Positions 17,136 to 24,291 of a DNA stretch of 64,000 nt are shown one piece after another. The position numbers were made by a program, and so were the translations under genes. The stretch comes from Firmicutes bacterium HGW-Firmicutes-9 (GTDB taxonomy: Bacteria > Bacillota > Clostridia > Christensenellales > CAG-138): positions 1-64,000 of the forward strand of contig PGZM01000007.1 in NCBI GenBank assembly GCA_002841395.1. The letters run 5' to 3'. The notes under the pieces are model-generated. The model had not been told where the DNA came from. It worked only from the letters and a program-made list of their open reading frames with translations, and ran no database searches. Position 1 is the first letter of the stretch. Each line of letters starts with the position of its first letter.

Positions 17136-18764
17136 TTACCACTGCTTATCGCCCAGCAAACGCCGGATTGCACAGGCAAGATACAGATCGTTCGCCTCCG
17201 GCATCTTCATAACCGGATAACAAAGCCGCTCGTTGATGCATCGAATTCTGTATTTAATCGTGTTTTTGTGTAGAAACATCAACTCAGCAGTTTTTGCGAT
17301 ATTGCTGTCCGCTTCGAGCAAAAAAATCTCAAGCGTATCGACAAGATCTGTATATCGATGATCCGTGTTTGCCGACAAGAGAGTTAGATCCTTCAGCTTG
17401 TTCTTGATCGCTTCTTCGCCGGAAACGATAACGTCGTTACACACCTGCGCAAAGAGGATTTCATGTAATGTTAGCTGCTTTTTATGACAGAAGATTTTTC
17501 TGGCATATTCCACCCCGTTCGAAACCGCAAGATACGCCTGCCTGACGTCAGTAGTCGTTTCAAGATTGTAGCAGATCACAAGCGTTGCATCGATCTCGTT
17601 TTGCGCGAGTGCGTTCTCGAGTTCACAGGCAAGTTCGGTACTGCTTTCCACCATTGATTGTTTGTCCATAAATACAACGATGGAGCCATCATAAATATCG
17701 ATGATCAATGTGCTGCATCGATTCTTTAAGATGTTTGTCGCAATATCCAGGATTTGTCGCTGAATCATTTTGCCCTTTTCGTCTTCCTTTATATGGCTGC
17801 CGGGACGAATGATCCACATATTATTGATGGAAGCGACATCGATCTTGAAAAAGTTCGCAAGCCGCCGCATGTTCATCGGCTCATCATTCAAAATCGCCTG
17901 CACAAGCTCGCTCATGACGAACTCTGTATGCTTGCTGTTCCAAATATTTACCGCCAATTTCACGAGTTCGCCGGTATGCTTCAGCAAATTCAAATTGATC
18001 GGTGCATTTTCTTTGATGATAAAGAGGTGCATTTGCGTTTTATTGTTCCAAATCAACGGCGCGTGGTGGAGCCATGCATCCGTCTCATGCACCTTGATTG
18101 GAACCAACTCTTCCGGACGCGACAAATCCATCTGCTTGATCAGTTCTTCCAGATTCAGGTTCAGCGTTCGCGGCCATGCCACGGAGTTGAGCACATGATA
18201 GGAAGCGTCCGTCAAAAACAGAGAGATGTGCAACCTGTCACTCGCCATTTTTAATACGGTTTCAATGTTTCTTTGCGATCTCGGCAAATGCGAAACGCGC
18301 TCCAGAATTTCGTTTGCGAAATAGACATTGTCGTTCTGGTCTTTGAATATCGCTTCCATAACCTCGGATATCGCCTCGCTGTAACGAAGGTCCATCCGGT
18401 TTTTCGGCATGCAGATCAAAACAAAGTCCAGCTCGTTCGCCGTATCTATCAGCCTTTGATCGACGCGCGGCATGAAGATTCCCACATAATAGAGAATCAA
18501 CCCGACCTCGCCAACCTGCGCCAGCCGCCTGATATTCGCACACTGCGCGTCAACATTGTCTTTGATGTTCACGAGTCCCGAGATAACGATCTCTCCGCCG
18601 CGGAACTCGTTATTGTTGAACAGATCGTTCTGCAGCGCGCTGACATCGGCATATTCCAGCACAGAAATAGAGGCGACGATTTTATAGAGCCCGCCGTGAC
18701 CCGCTAAAACCTCCGACTCTTTTAAGCATGGCAGTTTCAATAGATCGTTTACCGTTACGCTCAT
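17136..18764 (-). CDS. PucR-family transcriptional regulator
   Basis: A 542-residue regulator. The N-terminal PucR sensor domain (~5-130) begins SVTVNDLLKLPCLKESEVLA and contains EIVISGL. A central GGDEF-like or GAF-like region follows, and the C-terminal PucR helix-turn-helix is at ~485-540 (SNIAKTAELMFLHKNTIKYR, then INERL). Family members sense purine-, allantoin- or amino-acid-related ligands and activate the catabolic genes next to them. The ATG follows GAGGTGACAT. It is divergent from codB/DUF917/hyuA, which it probably controls; its own -35 region overlaps a palindrome at 18890-18909, suggesting autoregulation. Confidence 0.9.
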   Translation of the reverse strand: MSVTVNDLLKLPCLKESEVLAGHGGLYKIVASISVLEYADVSALQNDLFNNNEFRGGEIVISGLVNIKDNVDAQCANIRRLAQVGEVGLILYYVGIFMPRVDQRLIDTANELDFVLICMPKNRMDLRYSEAISEVMEAIFKDQNDNVYFANEILERVSHLPRSQRNIETVLKMASDRLHISLFLTDASYHVLNSVAWPRTLNLNLEELIKQMDLSRPEELVPIKVHETDAWLHHAPLIWNNKTQMHLFIIKENAPINLNLLKHTGELVKLAVNIWNSKHTEFVMSELVQAILNDEPMNMRRLANFFKIDVASINNMWIIRPGSHIKEDEKGKMIQRQILDIATNILKNRCSTLIIDIYDGSIVVFMDKQSMVESSTELACELENALAQNEIDATLVICYNLETTTDVRQAYLAVSNGVEYARKIFCHKKQLTLHEILFAQVCNDVIVSGEEAIKNKLKDLTLLSANTDHRYTDLVDTLEIFLLEADSNIAKTAELMFLHKNTIKYRIRCINERLCYPVMKMPEANDLYLACAIRRLLGDKQW

Positions 18765-18871
18765 ATGTCACCTCAATAACAAAATATGTCCCGCGTTTGC
18801 CTGCTTCTTCTTTACGTTTTTCGTAGAAACACCAGGTTCTTTCAATGTATCGCAGGATTACGCTTGATTTT

Positions 18872-18909
18872 ATCATACTTTTTGCGCTTATTTGTCCAAA
18901 AGGACAAAT
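18872..18909 (-). promoter_or_regulatory. pucR promoter overlapping a palindromic operator
   Basis: A perfect inverted repeat, ATTTGTCC / GGACAAAT with an AAAA spacer, occupies 18890-18909 between pucR and codB. On the minus strand TTGGAC (18894-18899), inside the repeat, and TATGAT (18872-18877) make a plausible promoter with 16-base spacing. The palindrome is a good candidate binding site for PucR. Confidence 0.55.
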
Positions 18910-19006
18910 GTAAACGGCAAAAATTTCCCCAATGACCGATTACAACCCCGTCGCAATTATTATATATTATATCAAATAAAATCCTTGTTCGATTTGGGAG
19001 GTAGTT

Positions 19007-20305
19007 ATGTCTGATAAGGGAACCAGTACGTTTTCAGGGTATGAGATTAAACCCGAACAGCGTCAGGGGTGGGTAAGCCTGGCGATGATCTGGATCGGTG
19101 CTATGATCTGCGTACCGTGCCTCATGGTCGGTGCATATCTCGGCATGGGCTTCAATCTCAGCGGCGTGGTCACTTGCATCCTGATCGGTTACGGCATCGT
19201 CTGCACTTATATGTGCTTCATGGGCATGCAGAGCTGCGACACCGGTCTGCCGACTGTGTCTATGGCGTCCGGCCCGCTCGGTACGCGCGGCGCACAGTAT
19301 ATCATCAGCGCGCTTCTTGCGATCGCTTGCGTGGGTTGGTTCGGCGTCCAGTCCGCCGTCTGCGGCGCATCGTTCTCGGCAATGATCGCTTCCATGACCG
19401 GTTTTGTCATTCCCGCATGGGTCTCCAGCCTCGTTTGGGGCGCGCTCATGCTGCTGACCGCTATGTATGGTTATAAGGCACTGAAGTTCCTCAACTACAT
19501 CGCCGTTCCGGCGCTGATCGCCGTGCTGATCTACGGCTTGTACGCGGCAATCACCAAAAACGATGGCATCGCGGCGGTCTCCGCCTACACGCCTTCGGTT
19601 CCCATGACGCTTGTGCAGGGCATCAGCCTTGCCGTTGCAACCTTTGCACTCGGCGGCGTCATCAGCGGCGACTACTCGAGATTCGCGAAAAACCGCAAAG
19701 ACGTCATCAAGTCGAGCGTACTCGGCGTTGTCCCCGCCGGCCTTGCCATGATGGTTATCGGCGCCGTCCTGACCATCGTAACCGGCGAATATGACATCAG
19801 CGCAGTTCTTGCAGCGGTCGGCGTGCCCGCCTTTGGTCTGATCGCGCTCGTGCTTGCGACATGGACGACCAACGTAACCAATGCATACAGCGGCGGTATT
19901 GCGTTCTCCAGCCTGCTCGGCGTTGGCGAAAAGAAGTTTAAAATTACAACGGGTATTGCGGGCGCAGCCGGCACCATCCTCGCAGCGGTCGGCATCATGA
20001 ACCAGTTCCAGGGTTTCCTGAGCATCCTCACCGCATTCATTCCCCCGGTGGCGGGCGTTATCATCGCCGACTATTGGATCATTGGCAAAGGCAAGCGTGA
20101 GAACTTCAAAATCGTGGAAGGCTTCAACTGGAGCGGCATCATCTCCTTTGCGGCGGGCGCTGTTGTTGCCTACTGCACCGGCAGCGTTCCCTCTCTCGTC
20201 TTCTTCGTGGCTCCGATCAACGGTATCGTTGTTTCCATGATTCTCTACACCGCGATCAAGCTCATCGCGCGTTCATCCAAAACCGCTCCGGCCGTTGCCG
20301 AATAA
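19007..20305 (+). CDS. codB: cytosine/hydantoin permease, NCS1 family (CodB-like)
   Basis: 432 residues and about 12 transmembrane helices, importing a nucleobase or hydantoin-type substrate with a cation. The N-terminus has the family pattern EIKPEQRQGWVSLAMIWIG, and helix 3 contains CVGWFGVQSAVCG, as in CodB. Substrate residues cannot be fixed by eye, so cytosine is only one option; the DUF917 and hydantoinase-type genes downstream argue for a hydantoin-like ring. The ribosome site is GGGAGGTAGTT. A hairpin 25 bases after the stop may partly terminate before DUF917. Confidence 0.85.
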   Translation: MSDKGTSTFSGYEIKPEQRQGWVSLAMIWIGAMICVPCLMVGAYLGMGFNLSGVVTCILIGYGIVCTYMCFMGMQSCDTGLPTVSMASGPLGTRGAQYIISALLAIACVGWFGVQSAVCGASFSAMIASMTGFVIPAWVSSLVWGALMLLTAMYGYKALKFLNYIAVPALIAVLIYGLYAAITKNDGIAAVSAYTPSVPMTLVQGISLAVATFALGGVISGDYSRFAKNRKDVIKSSVLGVVPAGLAMMVIGAVLTIVTGEYDISAVLAAVGVPAFGLIALVLATWTTNVTNAYSGGIAFSSLLGVGEKKFKITTGIAGAAGTILAAVGIMNQFQGFLSILTAFIPPVAGVIIADYWIIGKGKRENFKIVEGFNWSGIISFAAGAVVAYCTGSVPSLVFFVAPINGIVVSMILYTAIKLIARSSKTAPAVAE

Positions 20306-20330
20306 AGTAAAAACCAGTTTTCGGTCATAA

Positions 20331-20356
20331 GGGGACGGTTATCCGTCCCCTATTTA
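20331..20356 (+). terminator. hairpin between codB and DUF917 gene
   Basis: The perfect stem GGGGACGG / CCGTCCCC with a TTAT loop is followed by TATTTAT. It may be a partial terminator setting transporter expression above that of the enzymes. No second promoter is obvious before 20419. Confidence 0.65.
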
Positions 20357-20418
20357 TCAGCTATGCAGTAATAATTTTGCCAGACATCGTTTGATTTACA
20401 AAAGGAGATTTGATAAAC

Positions 20419-21501
20419 GTGAGAAAAATCGGACTAAAAGAAATAGAAGACATCGCACTGGGCGCGGCGTTGCTTGGCGCAGGCGGCGGCGGTGATCCCT
20501 ATGTTGGAAAGCTTGTTGCAATTGGCGCCGTCAAAGAATGCGGCGAGGTTACGATGCTGAGCGTCGACGAAGTACCGGACGACGCGCTCGTCGTCCCGAT
20601 CGCCATGATGGGCGCACCGACCATTCTCAGCGAAAAAGCGGTCGGCGGAAACGAATATAAAACGCTCTATGAAATGGTAACGCGGTTTTATAACAAAGAA
20701 ATCTTTGCCTTTATGCCAATCGAGGCTGGTGGCGTAAACAGCATGCTTCCCATCGCCGCCGCAGCAAGGCTCGGTTTGCCGCTCGTCGACGCGGACGGAA
20801 TGGGTCGCGCTTTTCCGGAATTGCAGATGGTTACGTTCACCATCGGCGGCGTTCGCGCAACCCCGATGGCGCTGGTCGATGAAAAAGGGAACAGCGTGAT
20901 CTTCGATACCATAACAAACAAATGGACGGAAGAGCTCGCCCGCTCGGTTACTATGAGCTGCGGCGGTTCGGTCTCCGTTTCGCTCTACTGCATCGATGGC
21001 GCGACCCTGAAAAAATACGCTGTTCGGGATATCGTGACCAGAAGCGAGAAACTGGGCGCGGCAATCCGCACCGTGAAGCAGGTGACCAGTAAAACCCCGG
21101 AGGAAAGCTTCATTGAGTTCACAGAGGGCTATAAACTCTTCAAAGGCAAGATCGTGGATGTGCTGCGGGAAACGCGCGGCGCCTTCAACTTCGGCAAGGT
21201 TGTGCTCGACGGCATCGGCGAATACAAGGGTCAGTCTGCCGATGTAGAGTTTCAAAATGAAAACCTCGTTGCCCGAGTGAATCAAAAAATCCTCGCGACA
21301 ACACCCGATCTGATCTGCATCGTGGATACCGAAACATTCACACCGGTCACGACGGACGCGCTGAAATACGGCAAGCGCGTTATGGTCGTTGGCCTCAAGT
21401 GTTTCGACATGTGGCGCACGCAAATGGGGCTCGAGCTGGTCGGGCCGCGATATTTCGGCTGCGATACCGACTATATTGCAATCGAAGATCGTTGTCAGTA
21501 A
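20419..21501 (+). CDS. DUF917 / S-methyl-thiohydantoin-desulfurase-like protein
   Basis: 360 residues from the GTG at 20419, which has AAAGGAGA ten bases upstream; a TTG at 20410 is too close to that site. The sequence is a typical DUF917 protein: EDIALGAALLGAGGGGDPYVG at the N-terminus, a run of small residues (MPIEAGGVNSMLPIAAAARL near 100), GLPLVDADGMGRAFPE, and a C-terminal beta-rich half ending GCDTDYIAIEDRCQ. One family member is known as an S-methyl thiohydantoin desulfurase; others are uncharacterised. It is paired with the hydantoinase/ATP-grasp-like gene 13 bases downstream, the usual arrangement. The substrate here is unknown. Confidence 0.85.
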   Translation: MRKIGLKEIEDIALGAALLGAGGGGDPYVGKLVAIGAVKECGEVTMLSVDEVPDDALVVPIAMMGAPTILSEKAVGGNEYKTLYEMVTRFYNKEIFAFMPIEAGGVNSMLPIAAAARLGLPLVDADGMGRAFPELQMVTFTIGGVRATPMALVDEKGNSVIFDTITNKWTEELARSVTMSCGGSVSVSLYCIDGATLKKYAVRDIVTRSEKLGAAIRTVKQVTSKTPEESFIEFTEGYKLFKGKIVDVLRETRGAFNFGKVVLDGIGEYKGQSADVEFQNENLVARVNQKILATTPDLICIVDTETFTPVTTDALKYGKRVMVVGLKCFDMWRTQMGLELVGPRYFGCDTDYIAIEDRCQ

Positions 21502-21514
21502 GGAGGAATGGAAT

Positions 21515-23062
21515 ATGTATAGATTGGGAATAGACGTAGGCGGCACAAACACGGATGCCGTTCTCATCGATGAGCAGCTTCAGGTCGTTGCCGAATTAAA
21601 GCAGCCAACCAGCGAGGATATCTACAGCGGAATTATCAGCGCGATTCGTCGCATATTGGATGAATCCGGCGTGAACCCCAAAGAAATCAAGCAGGCTATG
21701 CTTGGTACGACGCAATGCACCAATGCAATCGTCGAGCGGAAGCGTCTCGCAAAAATCGGCGTGTTGCGGTTGGGCGCACCGGCTACGGTCGGCATTCGTC
21801 CTATGGTCGACTGGAGCGAGGATCTGCATTTCATCGCGGAGAAAACGGCGATCATTGGCGGCGGTTACGAGTATGACGGAAAACCGATTGCGCCGTTCGA
21901 TAAAAAAGCTGCGACAGAATTTTTCACCGAGTTAAAAGGCAAGGTGAAATCGGTTGCCATCAGCTGCTGCTTTTCCACGGTCCGCAGCGATCAGGAGGCG
22001 GAAGCCGCGCAGCTTTGCCGGGAAATAATGGGGCCGGATGTCCACGTTTCTGTTTCCAGCGAGATCGGTTCCATGGGGCTGATCGAGCGCGAAAATGCGA
22101 CGATTCTGAACGCCGCGCTCTACGCGGTCGCGGAAAGCTTCACAGATGGATTTGCGCGCAGCCTGCAGGAAATGGGGATTACAGAAGCGGACATCTATCT
22201 ATCCCAGAATGATGGAACGTTGATGACAATGGAATATGCACGGAAATATCCGATTCTGACGATTGCCTGCGGACCCACGAACTCCATTCGCGGCGCGAGC
22301 TACTTGAGCGAATTGAAGAATGCAATCGTCATCGACGTCGGCGGCACGACGACCGACCTCGGCGTCATCACAAGCGGGTTCCCGCGTGAAAGCTCCGTCG
22401 CTGTCACGATCGGCGGTGTACGGACAAATTTCCGTATGCCGGACGTGATTTCAATCGGTCTTGGCGGCGGTTCCATCGTGCGCGAAAATGACGGTGTGAT
22501 CACGGTCGGCCCGGATTCCGTCGGCTATGAAATCACCAAAAAGGCGCTGTGCTTCGGCGGGGACACTATGACCGCAACCGATATCGCGGTAAGACTCGGC
22601 ATGGCGGACATCGGGGACAAATCGCTTGTCGCGAACATCCCGGAAGATACGGCGAAAAAAGCGCTGCTTGTGATCAAGGAGCTTGTAGAAAACAGCATCG
22701 ACGCTATGAAGATCTCATCCGATGACGTCGATGTGATCCTGGTCGGGGGTGGTTCCGTCATTCTGCCGGAATCTCTCAAGGGTGCAAAAACGGTGCAGAT
22801 GCCGAATCATTTCGGAACCGCGAACGCCATCGGTTCTGCGATCTCGAAGGTTTCGGGCACATATGAGCAGCTCATCAATTATGATGAAATCCCTCGCGAA
22901 AAAGCGCTGGAGCAAGCAAAGCAAAGCGCGATTGAGTTGGCTATTTCTTCCGGTGCAAAACGAGAAACCGTCGAAATTATCGATGCCGAGGATGTTCCGC
23001 TCGCCTACTATCCCGGCAACACCAGCCGCGTTAAGGTGAAGGCGGCGGGCGATCTAAACTGA
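21515..23062 (+). CDS. hydantoinase/oxoprolinase HyuA-type N-terminal family protein
   Basis: 515 residues. The ATG at 21515 follows AAGGAGGAATGGAAT; an earlier in-frame start at 21389 would lie inside the DUF917 gene. The ASKHA nucleotide-binding fold is clear: GIDVGGTNTDAVLID at residues 4-18, IDVGGTTTDLGVI near 270, and a terminal ILVGGGSVILPE near 410. HyuA-type enzymes open hydantoin or 5-oxoproline rings with ATP. No HyuB partner is present; this short form (~515 instead of ~680 residues) is the type that travels with DUF917. Likely ATP-dependent ring opening of the molecule imported by the CodB-like permease. Confidence 0.88.
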   Translation: MYRLGIDVGGTNTDAVLIDEQLQVVAELKQPTSEDIYSGIISAIRRILDESGVNPKEIKQAMLGTTQCTNAIVERKRLAKIGVLRLGAPATVGIRPMVDWSEDLHFIAEKTAIIGGGYEYDGKPIAPFDKKAATEFFTELKGKVKSVAISCCFSTVRSDQEAEAAQLCREIMGPDVHVSVSSEIGSMGLIERENATILNAALYAVAESFTDGFARSLQEMGITEADIYLSQNDGTLMTMEYARKYPILTIACGPTNSIRGASYLSELKNAIVIDVGGTTTDLGVITSGFPRESSVAVTIGGVRTNFRMPDVISIGLGGGSIVRENDGVITVGPDSVGYEITKKALCFGGDTMTATDIAVRLGMADIGDKSLVANIPEDTAKKALLVIKELVENSIDAMKISSDDVDVILVGGGSVILPESLKGAKTVQMPNHFGTANAIGSAISKVSGTYEQLINYDEIPREKALEQAKQSAIELAISSGAKRETVEIIDAEDVPLAYYPGNTSRVKVKAAGDLN

Positions 23063-23086
23063 GTTATATTAAGATTTGGTAATAAG

Positions 23087-23130
23087 AAGCGCTGAAATGC
23101 TCGTTGATTTCGAGCGTTTCAGCGCTTTGT
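23087..23130 (+). terminator. terminator of the codB-DUF917-hyuA unit
   Basis: A long stem AAGCGCTGAAA / TTTCAGCGCTT continues through one wobble pair into GCTCG / CGAGC, closing a 7-base loop; TGTTG follows. Very stable, but with a weak T-run. From here to 23252 I see no gene. Confidence 0.7.
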
Positions 23131-23252
23131 TGCGAATGGCGCGGTATGACGCACACCGTTGTGAAATTTGGTCGCACGCAAAACAACTATATTCATAATA
23201 TCCTCTCACTGCAGTATTGGTGAATAATAATATCCATAACTATTATGTTTTG

Positions 23253-23281
23253 TTGACTAAAATGAGCACAACGCATAGAAT
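23253..23281 (+). promoter_or_regulatory. promoter of the CheR/kinase/GGDEF operon
   Basis: TTGACT at 23253-23258 and TAGAAT at 23276-23281 with a 17-base spacer, about 80-120 bases before the candidate cheR starts. A close match to the vegetative consensus. Confidence 0.75.
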
Positions 23282-23403
23282 AAATTGTAATGAAGCAACT
23301 TTCCATAAAAATCAAAACATCGTAACCGTTTGAAGAGAAAATCGTTCGCAACTTCATTCCATTGATAGAACACCAGTCACAGCTTGTCGGCCTTCAGCTG
23401 AAT

Positions 23404-24291
23404 ATGCGTTCACCGTACGAATCAAGCCAGAGAGTTGAGAAGAGTATGAACAGCGCAGTGGCGAATTTGGTTCAAATCATGCAGCAAACCGGGCATCGTG
23501 ATATCTCAAACCACGATGACGCTTTTTTATTGCAGTCTCTCAAACGGAGGCAGGAAATCGTTCAAACGCCGGATCTATCAGCCTTTCTTCAAACCCTGGA
23601 GCAGAACGAGACCGAACGAGTCGCCTTTCTTATGTCGCTTGAAAACAACTATACCGAATTCTTTCGCATGGGATATGTGTTTTCCTGTCTGGAGCACCAA
23701 ATTCTTCCGGGTCTTGTCGCAAAGCTTTCTCCCGCGAGCGAGCTTCGCATCTGGTCGGCGGGCTGCTCAACCGGACAAGAGCCTTACTCTCTTGCGATTC
23801 TGTTGGAAAACATCGCGGAGAAATTAAGAAACGAGTTCCGTTATCGCATCATCGCAACGGACATCTCGGATAGTGCGCTAAACACCGCCCGGAACGGTGT
23901 TTATACCGAGGAAGCCGTGCAAAACCTGCGCCTGAAGGACTTATCTACTTATTTCAAACTCGATCGGGATGGCTACGCCGTCACAAACCGGCTAAAGAAG
24001 CATGTATCCTTTTCCCGCTATGACCTGTTCGATCCACTCTCCGCCAATCCATCAGAGAGCATATTCGGAAATTTTGACCTTGTCCTTTGCAGCAACGTTT
24101 TACTTTACTACAACGAAAGAGCGCAGCAGTTCATCCTGAAGAAACTCATCAACGCAACTGTTGTCGACGGATATCTGATCACAAGTGAAGCCGAGCGCGC
24201 CATCACAAAGAGGAGCGCAGGTATCTGCCCCGTCTATCCACCGAGCCCTATCTTCAAGAAAACATTCGAGGTGCAACATGAAGCAGAGTAA
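23404..24291 (+). CDS. cheR: CheR-type methyltransferase
   Basis: About 295 residues. It is a SAM-dependent glutamate methyltransferase of the CheR family: NNYTEFFRMGYVFSCLE (substrate-loop region), LRIWSAGCSTGQEPYSLAI (SAM motif I), IIATDISDSALNTAR, and FDLVLCSNVLLYYNERAQQF. The last motif normally reads RNVLIYF; here it is SNVLLYY. The classical CheR N-terminal domain is diverged. Candidate starts are TTG 23362, ATG 23404 and ATG 23446, none with a strong ribosome site; I used the middle one. There is no CheB, CheW or chemoreceptor gene nearby. Its stop overlaps the start of the hybrid kinase, so it may modify that receptor-like kinase (inference). Confidence 0.85.
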   Translation: MRSPYESSQRVEKSMNSAVANLVQIMQQTGHRDISNHDDAFLLQSLKRRQEIVQTPDLSAFLQTLEQNETERVAFLMSLENNYTEFFRMGYVFSCLEHQILPGLVAKLSPASELRIWSAGCSTGQEPYSLAILLENIAEKLRNEFRYRIIATDISDSALNTARNGVYTEEAVQNLRLKDLSTYFKLDRDGYAVTNRLKKHVSFSRYDLFDPLSANPSESIFGNFDLVLCSNVLLYYNERAQQFILKKLINATVVDGYLITSEAERAITKRSAGICPVYPPSPIFKKTFEVQHEAE

